NCBI GenBank assembly: GCA_900073065.1
Contig: FJOG01000020.1
Span: 463,770 to 527,769, forward strand
DNA from: Phialocephala subalpina
Taxonomy: Eukaryota; Ascomycota; Leotiomycetes; Helotiales; Mollisiaceae
Direction: 5' to 3'
Length of the DNA: 64,000 bases
Part shown: piece after piece, positions 1 to 10,310 of the stretch
How positions within the stretch are numbered: the first letter of the stretch is position 1
How the letters are laid out: the number at the start of each line of letters is the position of its first letter
The notes under the pieces: generated by a model
What the model saw: the letters and a program-made list of their open reading frames with translations, nothing else
Told to the model about the DNA's origin: nothing
The model's database searches: none
Program-made: the position numbers and the translations under genes

Positions 1-317
1 AGCTTTGGGAGAAATCGGAGGCTATCAGGGTTGATGAGGAAAGGTGTGCAAGTTGAGACTGCTAGTTGAAGCTTTATGAGGTTAATTACGTGAATCCGTG
101 AGAGGAGATGGGTTTGCCTTCTCTTCTTGAGAGAGTTATGAATGGCGCTAATTGTGGGTGATCTTCTGGGAGGACTGAGGAGGCTAGACTGCGTGAGAAG
201 TGGCAGATGTTGGAATCCTAGGTTTGGAAGGAGACGACATTGGCATGTCAACGAGATGGAGTTATGAAGGCATGAAGTTTCGTGGATTCTAGCGCACTTC
301 TATCCAATCCATACCCT
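1..317. other. Left-edge flank, no gene seen
   Basis: This is downstream of the ICL-like gene on the minus strand, so it probably holds its 3' UTR. I see no ORF with coding character, no repeat and no RNA gene. Confidence 0.5.
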
Positions 318-1971
318 CTAGCGAATCCTATTCTCCGAAATCTTCCCACCCCCACCCTCTCCAACATCTCTAACAGCAACCGTATCCCAAAAAGCATCAC
401 AAAGATAACTCCCGCTATAACTTGGCTTCTCGAACCCATCCGTCAACGGCTTCGTCGCCAACGCCGGCTTCTGGACCACCTCCACATACCCCTCAATGCC
501 CCTCTCCTTCCACAACTTGGCAAACTTCTCAGTCTGGTAATTAATCCCTTGTAAAGCCCAAATTGGCTGTACCTGCCACGCAACACCCAACTTCGCCATA
601 TCGGATGGGAAAGACTTTACTTTTTCGGGAGTGAAGCCAGCCTTTGGGTAGTCGTAATCCCCAGTGTAACCGAAAGCGAACAGACGGTCGGGAAATACGG
701 CTCGGACCTGTTCGTGGAAGGACACGATGTCGTCCCAGTTTGGCATGTCCATTCTTGCCCACGTTACGTCGCCCAAGGGAGCAGCGAGAAGTGCACGCTC
801 GACGATGCCGGAGACGCAGGATTTGTAGAAGAATTGTCCTTCACGGGAACGGGGAAGGTCCCAGTCGAAGAAGATGTCTTTACTGACTGTCTCCTTGGCG
901 ATAGCTCGGCGATCTTTCAAAGACTTGTTTCCGGATCCGAGTTTCGTGGTGTAGGTGGTGTATTCTTCTGGAGTTGCGATGGCTTGGACAGCTTCGTCGA
1001 AAGTGAGGAGGTTGGCACTCTTGATCCATTCTTTGCGGACTTCGAGGGGATTTGAGGACCCGGCTTCAACGGCCTCCTTCAAGGTTTCCTGAAGAGACTT
1101 GACGGGGACAGTTGCGCCTCGAACGTACTTGTGGTCTCGGGCATCGATCACGTCAGTGATGAATTCGGAGTGATCGACGTCGCATCTGCAGAGAAGCATT
1201 GTCTCAGCTCCCATGATGTCGATTTGCATTCTCGCAGCTGTCAATCGATCGAGGTACTCGCTGGTAGGGACGACAGTCCGTCCTTGACCAACGGTGAACT
1301 TCTTCTTTCCAATGGCAAGATCGTCCAAGTGGAACATGGCAACACCAGCTTCGACAAAGAGCTTGGTCATCTTGACTGTTGAAGTCAGACCTCCAAACCC
1401 CATGTCACCATCTGCGACAATGGGAGTAAGGTAGTCCCAGTTCTCCAAGTTGGCACGAGCTTCCTTTGGCTGCAGCATTCTGTAGTGGTTTTGGCGTTGG
1501 CTGTGCCAGCACTGAGATTTGAAGATCTTGTCCACCACTTTTGGCACCGTGTCGAGAGGATAGTCGCAGCAATCCATTCCTGGCTCAGAAACCTCTGAGA
1601 AGCCGCAAAGTGCTCCAGAAACATAGAGTGTTTGCTGATATTTGGCCATCTGAGAAGCAATGATTGGGTCCGTCACACCAAAAGTCATTTCATTTGTTCC
1701 GTTGACTCGGTGCTCATTGAGTAAGTCCCAGAGCTTCAAGGCCATGTCGCTAGAGGCATATTTCTGAGGAAGGAGGCCTCTCAAGGAAGCAATTCTGGCA
1801 GAAGAGTATGGTCTGTTGAGAGGAAAAGTCAGCCTGGGATCTTGGAATAGAAGATATTGCTCACCTTTGGATGTGCTTCTGTCTTGGGCTGGTCCACCAC
1901 TCTTCGATTTGCCTGACTTTTGAGTCAAACTCAGCCTGTTCGGCATCAAGACTTTGGGTGATCTTAGGCAT
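318..1971 (-). CDS. Isocitrate lyase-family protein with altered active site
   Basis: Two exons (1971-1865 and 1812-318) with a 52-nt intron (GTGAGC donor, CAACAG acceptor) give 533 aa. The start at 1971 is preferred over the longer open frame from 2057, because splicing gives an N-terminus with EEWW and then RPYSSARIASLRG, as in isocitrate lyases (ICL). Other ICL-superfamily landmarks are YVSG (about residue 98), ADGDMGFGG (about 169) and FDWDLPRSREG. The loop that carries the catalytic cysteine in ICL and methylisocitrate lyase (KKCGH) reads GKKKFTVGQG at about 204-213, so there is no cysteine. The C-terminal NLSPSFNW signature reads FGYTGDYDY. The long insertion typical of eukaryotic ICLs is kept. 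The fold and metal site are probably intact, but ordinary isocitrate cleavage is unlikely; the substrate is unknown. No peroxisomal PTS1 is seen (the end is NRIR). It is divergent to the permease gene at 2873. Confidence 0.88.
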
Positions 1972-2872
1972 TTGGGAATGGTGTAAAATCCGAAGTAAAG
2001 CTCAACGAGACGATGATTGAAGAAAGAAGGCAGAAATGGAGGAGAGCAGAAGTTCATAATACTACATCACAAGAACTTCAGTAGAAGCTCACAAGGCATC
2101 GTTCGGCCTTCTCTCAGCCTCGCATGGCGGGGTCCCTGCCGACGTTCCTGGCCGGTTGCCCACCTATGGCTCTGAGCGTCCATCCATGACATCCCTCGAG
2201 ATAATGCACGTCGGTAAGATGCACATATGAGGTCCGCAGCTCGGAAAGAAGCATTTTGGTGTTTAATTCCGCACTTGTGGACCACGAATTTGAAGTTGCG
2301 AACTTATGATGGGGATTCTCCTCGTTCCCGGAACGGTGGTTCACCCCATTTTTGATATCGCACGAGGCGCACGGGGGTCTTGGTGGCGAAGAGTGGAGGT
2401 TGTACCTGCCCCCACTAAACTTGATAAGGCACGCTTCGGCGTCGAAGCCCGAAAACTAAACTTGTTTGGACCGCATCTCGACCCCGATGGCACAGCAATC
2501 CCTTCCAGATATCACGAACCGAGGCGGGATCTGATGTTCAACGGCGTCGAGCCCGACGACACCATGGGGAACCCTTGTGGATCATGCCCAAATTGATAAC
2601 AGTGACTGCAGTTGCGGCGTGGCCAATTGTTTGCCAAGGAACACCATGGGTTGGGAAATGGCCGGGACGATGCAGGCAGCTTTCCACGACTCGTACGAGT
2701 CCAGATGTTGGTATCTTGACGAGCTTGATATCCTCTTGATATCCCGATATCTGATCCGACTGCATTGTGGCGTCGTAGACTGCATTGCTGCAAGAGTACA
2801 AAGTCGGGAAAGATCACCCTTTGATGAGGGACTTTGACACACGACAAATATCAAACTTTCTACCTTGTCAAT
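1972..2872. promoter_or_regulatory. Shared intergenic region of ICL-like gene and MFS permease
   Basis: This 900-bp divergent intergenic region must contain both promoters. Short open frames cross it on both strands, but none has coding character. No clear TATA box or known operator was recognised. Confidence 0.4.
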
Positions 2873-4594
2873 ATGTCTGCTGAAAAGATTCCCATCGAGC
2901 CGACAGCATCGAGAGATGTGTCTGCAGGAGAGATGTTCAGCCACTCCGATGCAGATATTGCTGCAGCATATGCAGACCGACTTGATGGCGAAGATGCGTA
3001 CACCGCGGCGGAAGAGACACGATTGAGATGGAAGTTAGATCTTCGATTGGTCCCAATTCTATGGCTCAATATCACGTTGGCTGCCATGGACAAAGTCACG
3101 ACTTCGACTGCTGCCCTGTACGGCATGAAGACGGCTACTGGACTCACCGGTGATAGGTATTCATGGGTTGGATCAGCTTTCTACGTAAGTACCAGCCTGC
3201 ATTTTCGAAGTGATCCCGACTGATGGTTTAATCAGTTTGGCTACCTTTTCTGGTGCTTTCCATCGGGAAGTCTTCTCCAGAAGCTCCCAATTGCCAAGAC
3301 CATGGCAATCGCACAGATGCTATGGGGTATCGTCCTCATTGGCACTGGCTTTGCAAATAACTTTGAGACTTTGATTGCTTTGAGAGTGCTTCTCGGTGTT
3401 CTAGAAGCTCCCATCGTACCTGGAAATTTCCTAATTGTTGGCATGTGGTACAATCGAAGGTAAGCAAGTCGGCTGGATTTGAGGAAAAGGATGCTAATAC
3501 ACTGTGCAGAGAACAGCCCATCCGAACTGGTTTGATGTATACCGGTCTCTCAGTCTGTTTCACGGGTCCTATTGGATACGGCATTGGCTTCATCGCAGGC
3601 GCCGACAAATGGAGATATTTCTTCTGGATCACCGGAGCTATGACTTGTGTCTGGGCAATCATTGTTCTGACCTTCCTACCAGACAACCCAGTCAAGGCGA
3701 AGTTCATCACTGAGCGGCAGAAGGCCATTTCAATCGACCGAGTTCGAGCTGATCAAACTGGTATTGAGAACAAGACTTTCAAGAGGGAGCAGATGATCGA
3801 GACCTTCATGGATCCCAAGACCTGGTTGATGTTTTTGTTCAATATCTGGATCTCCATCCCGAACGGTGGATTGACCAATGTCAGTATTCGTCTTCATCAT
3901 TTCCAAGGAGACGGCTAATCCCTGGCAGTTCGCACCCCTCATTATCAACGGCTTGGGCTACAGCTCGCAGCGATCGACACTCCTGACCATGCCAACCGGT
4001 ATCATGCAGACTGTTTCATCCTATATGTGCAATGGTGGTGTCTTTCTCTGCGCCAAGTACCTCTCCAAATACCAATTACGAGGTGGCTGGGTCATGTTCA
4101 GTTGTATCATCGGAATGATCGCCGCAGTATTCCTTTATACGCTGCCCCTGACCAACCTGCATGGCCGACTCGCGGCACTCTACATGTCCTATTTCTACCT
4201 TGGAGGCTACATCGTTGCTCTTGGCATGAACACAGCCAACACAGCGTACGTTCCCTACTCGTCAGCATTATTCGTATCACTGACAAATAACAGCGGTCAT
4301 ACCAAGAAAGTCACCACAAATGCTCTGATCTTCATTGCCTACTGTGTTTCCAACATCATCGCCCCTCAATTTTTCAAAGCTGAACAAGCACCTCTTTACC
4401 CCCTCGGCATGGGCGCCATCCTTGCATCCTATGTTTTATCAATGATCACCATGGCCTTGTACATGTTCTACTGTGCTTACGAAAACCGACGAAGAGACAT
4501 ATTGGACTCAGCTGCTGGAGAGAAGATCCATCGGGACACCGATTTCAAAGATCTGACGGACAAGCAGAACATTCACTTCCGTTATGTGTGGTAA
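2873..4594 (+). CDS. MFS permease, Dal5/allantoate permease type (anion:cation symporter)
   Basis: Five exons (2873-3184, 3236-3459, 3510-3879, 3929-4245, 4294-4594) join in phase to 507 aa. The last intron (4246-4293) is 48 nt without a stop, so an unspliced reading also looks open; removing it gives NTANTAGHTKKVTTNA, the usual sequence of the family at that point. The start at 2873 has a good context (tcaatATG), and no ATG lies upstream in frame. The 12-TM layout and the motifs GTGFANNFETLIALRVLLG and APIVPGNFLI fit the ACS/Dal5 family (allantoate, nicotinate, pantothenate, tartrate and other carboxylates). It should be a plasma-membrane proton symporter for a small organic anion. The substrate cannot be read from sequence; the divergent ICL-like enzyme suggests a carboxylic acid. 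Confidence 0.92.
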
Positions 4595-4813
4595 TCTTGG
4601 ACTTGTGTAACATATAAAGTGACATTTCATGTTGAATGAAAAGATGACTGGTATAGGAGATGAACCGCGAAGGCAAAACACATTGTATTTACAGTCTATC
4701 CATCCATATCCATCGCCTGCCTCGCCAGCGAAGATCGAGCCTGCTCTTCCGTTCAAGTCCTAACCCGTTTCTACTCCATCCTCATATCTCTATCTTCGAA
4801 ACCTGTTGATTCC
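4595..4813. other. Convergent 3' region
   Basis: 3' ends of the MFS permease (+) and small secreted protein A (-) face each other here. Nothing else is seen. Confidence 0.4.
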
Positions 4814-5158
4814 TTACAAAGGCTAAAAACAGATCAGTATTACTGTCAGGATGGAAGTCGCCAAGTGGCACTTACGCCAGCGTCGCAAGCCTTCTCACAG
4901 AGAGTCTTAGCAAGAGTAGCAGTCACAGTATCCTATCGAATTCATTAGCTTTCCTCGAAGTATGAATCTAGAATTATTGGATGCAAGACTTACGCAAACA
5001 GCCTTGCAAGCAGTTTGGCAAATGCTCAGAGCAGTCCCGGTGAGAGTACCGCAAGTGCGCTTCTCGATGGCGCCTGCCGCTGGAGCAAGTTCGGTGGTTG
5101 GGACGGCGGAGGAGGCGGCGACGAGGAGGGTGAGGGTGGCGAGGACGTTGAAACGCAT
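4814..5158 (-). CDS. Small secreted cysteine-rich protein A (CX3C helical-hairpin type)
   Basis: Three exons (5158-4994, 4932-4876, 4822-4814) give 76 aa. Residues 1-18 are a signal peptide ending in SSA. A propeptide-like stretch follows and ends in a Kex2-type site (IEKR, 32-35) directly before the first cysteine. The mature part has six cysteines: C36-X10-C47-X3-C51-X3-C55-X11-C67-X3-C71. A cysteine every fourth residue on both sides of an 11-residue link is what two disulfide-clamped helices (an alpha-hairpinin-like fold) would show. The last exon codes only for Pro-Leu; reading through the last intron would give a different short tail with no cysteine. The 5' leader holds a 25-nt block identical to one in front of protein B (6870). 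A role as effector, toxin or antimicrobial peptide is possible but unproven. Confidence 0.75.
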
Positions 5159-5171
5159 TTTGATTGATTGG

Positions 5172-5196
5172 TTGGGTATTGGGTATCTTAAAAGAA
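5172..5196 (-). promoter_or_regulatory. 25-nt 5'-leader block shared with gene B (copy A)
   Basis: On the minus strand this block, TTCTTTTAAGATACCC followed by AATACCCAA, ends 13 nt before the ATG of protein A. The same 25 nt occur without mismatch at 6830-6854 before protein B, and the flanking CAACTTC is also shared. It is probably transcribed leader sequence. Confidence 0.7.
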
Positions 5197-5309
5197 GGAA
5201 GTTGGCGTTGAAGAAGCAAGTTGAAGATGTTGAAGTAAAGTGGAGTGAAGTGAAGTGAAGCTGAAAGAAGAAGATGAAGAAGTTGATGCTGATGATGAGT
5301 TGGAATGAG

Positions 5310-5345
5310 GTGGATGATGAGAGGTATCTTATAGTAAATCTCCTC
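5310..5345 (-). promoter_or_regulatory. Possible TATA box of small secreted protein A
   Basis: The minus strand reads ACTATAAGATACC at about 5319-5331, some 165 nt upstream of the ATG. Position and sequence fit a TATA element, but nothing else supports it. Confidence 0.3.
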
Positions 5346-6680
5346 TCTCACTTCGTATCACGAAGCCATACTGACTTCCCTGGCAAGGCAGATTCTCGTC
5401 CTGTCGTATCCGCAAAGGGAGAGATACAGGAGGATTCATCGTTTCACAGAACGAGCACCATTTAGAGTTCACACCTTTCCCTTATGCGGTTCTGCTACAG
5501 TACTTCACGTTTGCGAGACCTCCTTACCAGCCTCTGCTATCAGAACTGGCCTTGTGAATATCTTCAATATGCTGTGCTGTGGATAGACTGGACCAGAATA
5601 GGTCTGACTTTCCGGCAGCTTCTGGGGTTTACAAACGAGAAAAGGGGTCTCGCTTAGGAGTTGTGGAACCGAGGGCCTTGTCAGGGTAGACCCGATCGAA
5701 GGATTCTTCACGCTGCTCTACCAAAGAAGCCCTAGCCGGCGTTCGAAATCCTTCAATTTCGCCTCAAGATTCACGGCTCCCACTCTGGTTTCTGAAAGCG
5801 GCGAGCTGCTTGCTGTAAGGAAGGCGTTCCGCTGGAGTGGGAGATCTCCGGCATAGTCATCCCACCCCGTGAAGATCACACAACCCCACATGTTCAGCCC
5901 TGCAAACCATAATCATAGCCACAACATCCCATATCCTTTCGTCCCGTACCGAGACATCATGAGGCTGAAGGCTAGTTGTCAATGCTCTCGTCTCGAATTC
6001 CCAAAGAGAGGTTGACACGGACCGTGGATCCAAAACTTGACCAAATTCGGATTCTGGAAGGATATTCTGAAACTTCTCGATCACCTGTCAGCAGAAATCT
6101 AGTAGGGGTAGGCTGACATCGAGTCAGTCTTCTTCTCATGCAAGGAATCTCTAGGCTGAGTTTTTCAATGTTAGTCCTTGCAGCTGGGTTTTGCCACCCC
6201 CACAAGCTCGAGTGAAGATGTCTTGGTATTTTCAGAAAAGTTCCCCCAACATCAGCCTATCAGCTTCTGTCTAGATATTCTGAATGGTTCCAGACAATGA
6301 ATTCCTCCACTCATTGTTCCTACAATACGTCGTATTGCCATCCGACGAAGCCGAGTCTGCCTTATGGATCCCATGAGAGGTGTCTGAGGGGTTTCGATTT
6401 GAATCCTTCTCAATCTGTACAGCATTTCGCTTGAGCTAGGGTTGTTTCTTCGAACTCTAAAGCCCTGTTCTGAAGTGTCTCGTTGATATTGGTTCAGGGA
6501 GAAGATTCTCACAGCCTCGCTTGATCTGTCCAAGTCGAGCTTTCTGCTCGGGCAAGGTGCTGCGCTGACCACTTCGCGATAGCTTCGTTCCAAAGAAGGA
6601 AGGCGAGGATCTCGGGTCTCAATGCATCGTACCTTGAGGACTTGCTCAGTTGTGATTCTCAAGTGAAGGTGTTTAGCAAG
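5346..6680. other. Head-to-head intergenic region between secreted proteins A and B
   Basis: Minus-strand open frames at 5857-6084 and 6252-6710 (75 and 152 codons) were inspected. They have no recognisable domain, no coherent start or splice structure, and lie next to stop-dense sequence. They may be chance or the remains of a decayed gene. Confidence 0.35.
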
Positions 6681-6685
6681 TACAA

Positions 6686-6694
6686 TATATAAAG
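6686..6694 (+). promoter_or_regulatory. TATA box of small secreted protein B
   Basis: TATATAAAG lies about 180 nt upstream of the ATG at 6870 and is followed by a CT- and CA-rich leader without an intervening ATG. This is typical of a strongly regulated fungal promoter. Confidence 0.5.
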
Positions 6695-6829
6695 GCTCCT
6701 CGACTTCCACAATATCACTTCATTTTCATCATCAACCAGCCTTCTCTTCATTCAACAACAACAACTTCCATTCCATTCTACTCTACACTTCTTTATTCAA
6801 ATCACTACATCACCTCCAATATCAACTTC

Positions 6830-6854
6830 TTCTTTTAAGATACCCAATACCCAA
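6830..6854 (+). promoter_or_regulatory. 25-nt 5'-leader block shared with gene A (copy B)
   Basis: Identical to the reverse complement of 5172-5196, and 15 nt upstream of the ATG of protein B. The spacing to the ATG is nearly the same in both genes. Confidence 0.7.
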
Positions 6855-6869
6855 TCCACAACCTTCACC

Positions 6870-7205
6870 ATGCAATTCTTTACCACCATCATCGCACTTT
6901 TTGCCGCCGTTGCAGTTGCTGTCCCTACCGGCAACGAGGCTTCTTTGAAAGAGGCCAGAGCTCTTGGTACTTCCATCGCTGAGCGATCTGTTTGCACAAT
7001 TGCTGTGAGGATCACTTCTGCTCTTCACATTCGAAACACAGCTGATATGATGTGAACAGTGCGATGTTGCTTGCAACTCCACCATTTTGGCTTTGGCTCA
7101 GACTAAGTGCTTGGAGATCTGCGTAAGTCCCAACCTCCCAGGCTGTGCTCGCACTTGGAGAATGAGAGACTGACCAAGTTTGGAATACAGAAGTCCAAGT
7201 GCTAG
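6870..7205 (+). CDS. Small secreted cysteine-rich protein B (twin CX3CX3C hairpin)
   Basis: Three exons (6870-7004, 7060-7122, 7191-7205) give 70 aa. The signal peptide is about residues 1-18 (MQFFTTIIALFAAVAVAVPT), and a polar propeptide-like stretch runs to about residue 40. The mature part is C42-X3-C46-X3-C50-X11-C62-X3-C66-X3-C70, a symmetric pair of CX3CX3C runs that should fold as two helices joined by three disulfides. The LAQTKCLEIC segment matches LAKTLCEKAC of protein A. The last exon is 15 nt and supplies the sixth cysteine, so splicing is needed for the full set. TATA box and CT-rich leader suggest strong, inducible expression. Family unknown to me. Confidence 0.75.
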
Positions 7206-8157
7206 ATTATGATACCCGAGTGGACGGAGGGATTTCAGGCTGGTTTCTTGCAGGATGATTGAGAATATGGAACGTTTGTTTTTGCTTAGATTTGGACTTA
7301 GAGGCAACATTTCTTAAATGTATCTGGCACTGGCTGCTTTCTCCATAAAATTTCTCCACAAGTGATTGAAATCTGCTCTCGGACACTTATGATTTTCTTA
7401 TATTGTGATGTTCGTCAGTGTTATTTGCGATCTTCCTTGACTCTTTAAACTTCATCTGATGACAAGACTTTGGATCTGACTTGGCTCCCGCCGTCTGGAC
7501 GATGCAGGGTTTTGAGGCGAACAGGTCTGAGCCATGTCCGGACGAGTCAAAATTCAACCATCTGATCAAGCTTTGATCAGATAAGCCACATGGTTTCGGC
7601 GTTGTATGACAAGCGATAATTCAGACTAACCGAAGTGTATCCCAACCAATCACTTTCCCTGTCTCAGAACCCAAGCTCAGGGGAGATCCGGAACGAAGCG
7701 AACACTAACCCTTCGAGGCGAAGCGAGCAATAAACTTTCTGTCAACACAACGCATGGTTGGGAAAGCTCCACTGCGAATATTTTCGGAAGAACCGACTAA
7801 TCCGGGAAAGTAAGGCATATACTCGAGTGGATCGTTTGATCCTTCGAAAGCTTAACTTTTCTGTTTGGGCTGACTCTGCATGTCAGCGCAGCGCAACGCA
7901 ACTCAGCGAAGCCAGTTGAGCGATCTGCAGCCGACATTTAAACAGGCGTGGAACAGGCCACGATAATGCTCGGTTCATGCGGATTGTTTGATATTCAGAG
8001 GCTGAGCTATAAGAATGGAGTGTCCGGAATATTTTTTATATATTTATACCTACCTTCATTCCCCATTCAATTTGGTGCAGCAAACTAACCTTGATCTCAA
8101 GCTCTACAACTCGACTCGCACAGATACTTTATTCACTCAGATATTCACAGACTCACG
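7206..8157. other. Intergenic region upstream of MARVEL-like gene
   Basis: No convincing gene is seen. The right part is the promoter and leader of the gene at 8158, with a TATAAGA at about 8009. Several GCGAAGC/CAGCGCAGCG runs occur but no clear repeat unit. Confidence 0.4.
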
Positions 8158-8765
8158 ATGTGTTCAGCAGTTAATGCCGCACTCCGTGGAGGGCAAGCCT
8201 TCCATTCTCTGGTGGTGCTGGCTCTCTCAAGTTATGGTGAGATTCTCAATTCGCGACTTCCTTCTCTCACTTACTGACTCACCTAGTCGCATACGAGAAC
8301 AATAGATCGATCATTCCTTCCTCTCCTCAAATCAACTTTCTCATCTTCACATCTTCCTTCTCAATCGTCGCGCTTCTGTTTCTGGAAGTCGTACCCCGAA
8401 TCTCGCCAAGAAGTATAAGCCCCCCCCTCTCCTCCCTTCTTCGAAATCCTCTTCTGGTTCACAGAACTCTCACCACCTCAATTGAACAAAACTGACATCG
8501 AGTAGCTGCATCACCACTGGCGGTTTTGATCGTGCAAGGACTGGTGTCGGGTCTCTTCATGGCCGGATTCATCGCATTGTCGATTTTCCTGTCCGGGCTT
8601 CTGTTCTGTAATGGTCCAGTCTGCGCGGCTGCTCGTGCGGATGCGGTATTCGCTGCCTTCAGTTATGTGGTCTGGGTTGCTTCTGCTACGATCACTGGCA
8701 TTCAAATTTCAAGGAAGAAGACTGAGGCGACGGAGATTACGAAGGAGAAGATGCTTGAAGCATGA
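8158..8765 (+). CDS. Small four-helix membrane protein, MARVEL-like
   Basis: Three exons (8158-8236, 8287-8412, 8506-8765) join in phase to 154 aa. The N-terminus has an ALRGGQAFHSLVVLALSSY type sequence, as in fungal MARVEL-like proteins, followed by hydrophobic segments at about 13-27, 42-62, 72-100 and 112-132. A loop with two cysteines (CNGPVC) lies between helices 3 and 4. The charged C-terminal tail (RKKTEATEITKEKMLEA) should be cytosolic. Proteins of this type sit in plasma-membrane or vesicle domains; the exact role is not known. Family assignment rests on topology and the RGGQA start of helix 1. Confidence 0.7.
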
Positions 8766-9419
8766 TGGGATGGTGTGGTGGGGTGAAAGGGGAAAGAGCA
8801 ACGGGCGACAGGTCGTACCGAGCTCTGCGGCATGAAGTAACGAGGAATGACTGTCATGATTATATACGTCTCAGAAGAGTTTTGAGGGGGCGCGACTTGC
8901 CATTTGTAGACGTTTAGACCCTAGAATGAACCTTTCTCACTGGACTTCTTGAATGTTCAAGCCGCTTGAGCTCGAGCATAGACATCGGTCATAACACTTC
9001 GTCCATAACACTTCCTCACTTCTTGACTACAGATTATGTTCATGTCGTGTTGATCTGTTCTCCGCCATCCGCATTGTCAATGAGCCTAGAATCTACTCTA
9101 CATTCAGCCCTATGTCATTGTTCGAGGTAGTAGTCCCCTTTTTGGTCATATGCTGCTGAGTTCCGCGGTAGAGACAGGAAGCGGAATGTTTAGCAACCCT
9201 TTTGGGATCCCCTTCGCTTCACTGACTATGCCCTTGCAGTGTCTACCAATCTTTGATATTAACGATGGGGTCTGATGACGGTGAATGTGGGTGTCTTGAG
9301 AATGCTTCGCACATAAGAGTAATGGGCAAAGAATCCCTGTTGGCAACCTCATATTTACTCTCCAATTCTCCAATTTCATGAACAAACAAAGAACTTGATC
9401 TATCTCACAAATTTTCGAA
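8766..9419. other. Intergenic region, no gene seen
   Basis: Holds the 3' region of the MARVEL-like gene and the promoter of the gene at 9420. No ORF with coding character and no repeat was found. Confidence 0.4.
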
Positions 9420-10148
9420 ATGGCTTCCTCAACTTATTCCCGAGGACTATCCAGACGAACCTCCACGTACTCACGTGCATCATTCGCAACCACCACTACT
9501 TCTACCTCTTCCATCTCGACTCCAAGCACATCCATCTTCCCATCCGAATTCGGATTCTACCGTTTTGGCTCCCATACGACCGTGCTCGCACTCACAACCA
9601 AAGATCCCGAACCCTTCGCCTCAGTCCAAACATACCACGGTTTCCGCAGCAACCCCGACATAACGATATATCAAGGACGCAATAAATGGTATCGCCAACT
9701 CGCCTCAACACAATTCTAAGACCTACATAGACAACCACACATCACTCTCAGCTCAACACGATTCGGCGCCGCACCTACCGAGAAAGTAGAACGCGAAGGC
9801 TTCCTCCAAGTCGTGCATCACTTCTTCATATACCTAGACTCAATACAAGCTCGAGAACCACTCGAATGGCGGAATTGCTGTCGTACGGAACTGAAAGCGA
9901 TGGGGCATTCGAGTGGGATGAAACTTGTTAGAGTGATGATTGGAGATGTTGTTGCTGTTTGTGCGAAAGTGACTTGTGCTGTGAAGAAGACGGGGAAAAT
10001 GAAATTTCTTACTGGGACTATGCTGGGGAATGAGTTTCAGATTATGGCTGTTATGAGTTTGTTGGTGATTTTGGAGGTGGAGAGGAACATGGAGACTGCA
10101 ACTGTGGCGTTGTCGAATTCGATGATGGCTAGTGCGGTTCTATTTTGA
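9420..10148 (+). CDS. Tubby C-terminal-like (LURP-one-type) protein, possibly broken
   Basis: The frame from 9420 carries a TAA at 9717-9719, then continues in the same frame to 10148. A 63-nt intron at 9689-9751 (GTATCG donor, CTCTCAG acceptor) would remove the stop and keep the frame, giving 221 aa. The Ser/Thr-rich N-terminus is followed by FGFYRFGSHTTVLAL and FRSNPDITIYQG. The C-terminal half has EWRNC, MKLVRV, GDVVAVC, KTGKMKFLTG and NEFQIMAVMSLLVILEVER. This strand order resembles fungal tubby-C-terminal-like (scramblase-type barrel) proteins. The donor is weak, so a recent nonsense mutation is an alternative explanation. Convergent to the GNAT gene. Confidence 0.5.
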
Positions 10149-10310
10149 TTCGTTATATGAATTTGTAAGAATACTAAACTGAGAATTCAGTCAGGGTCTA
10201 CACTGCTGGAGGCATCTGGGTTACCGGTCAGTGTCCTTTGGAGAATAGAGAGATTTCGAGTTATGAGTACTTTCATGGAACTCCTTCACTTACCAATCTC
10301 GTCCCCATTC

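Noticed and set aside
318..2057. Unspliced 579-aa reading of the ICL-like gene
   Set aside because: The first 80 residues do not fit the family, while splicing a 52-nt intron gives the expected EEWW...RPYSSA start.
4741..4790. GTTCAAGTCC, similar to a tRNA B box
   Set aside because: No matching A box or acceptor stem at the right distance.
5857..6084. 75-codon minus-strand frame with fairly protein-like sequence
   Set aside because: No start context, no continuation through introns, no recognisable family; kept only as a note in the intergenic entry.
6252..6710. 152-codon minus-strand open frame between the two cysteine-rich genes
   Set aside because: No domain, overlaps the TATA box of gene B, and has an Arg/Ser-heavy chance-like composition with no splice structure.
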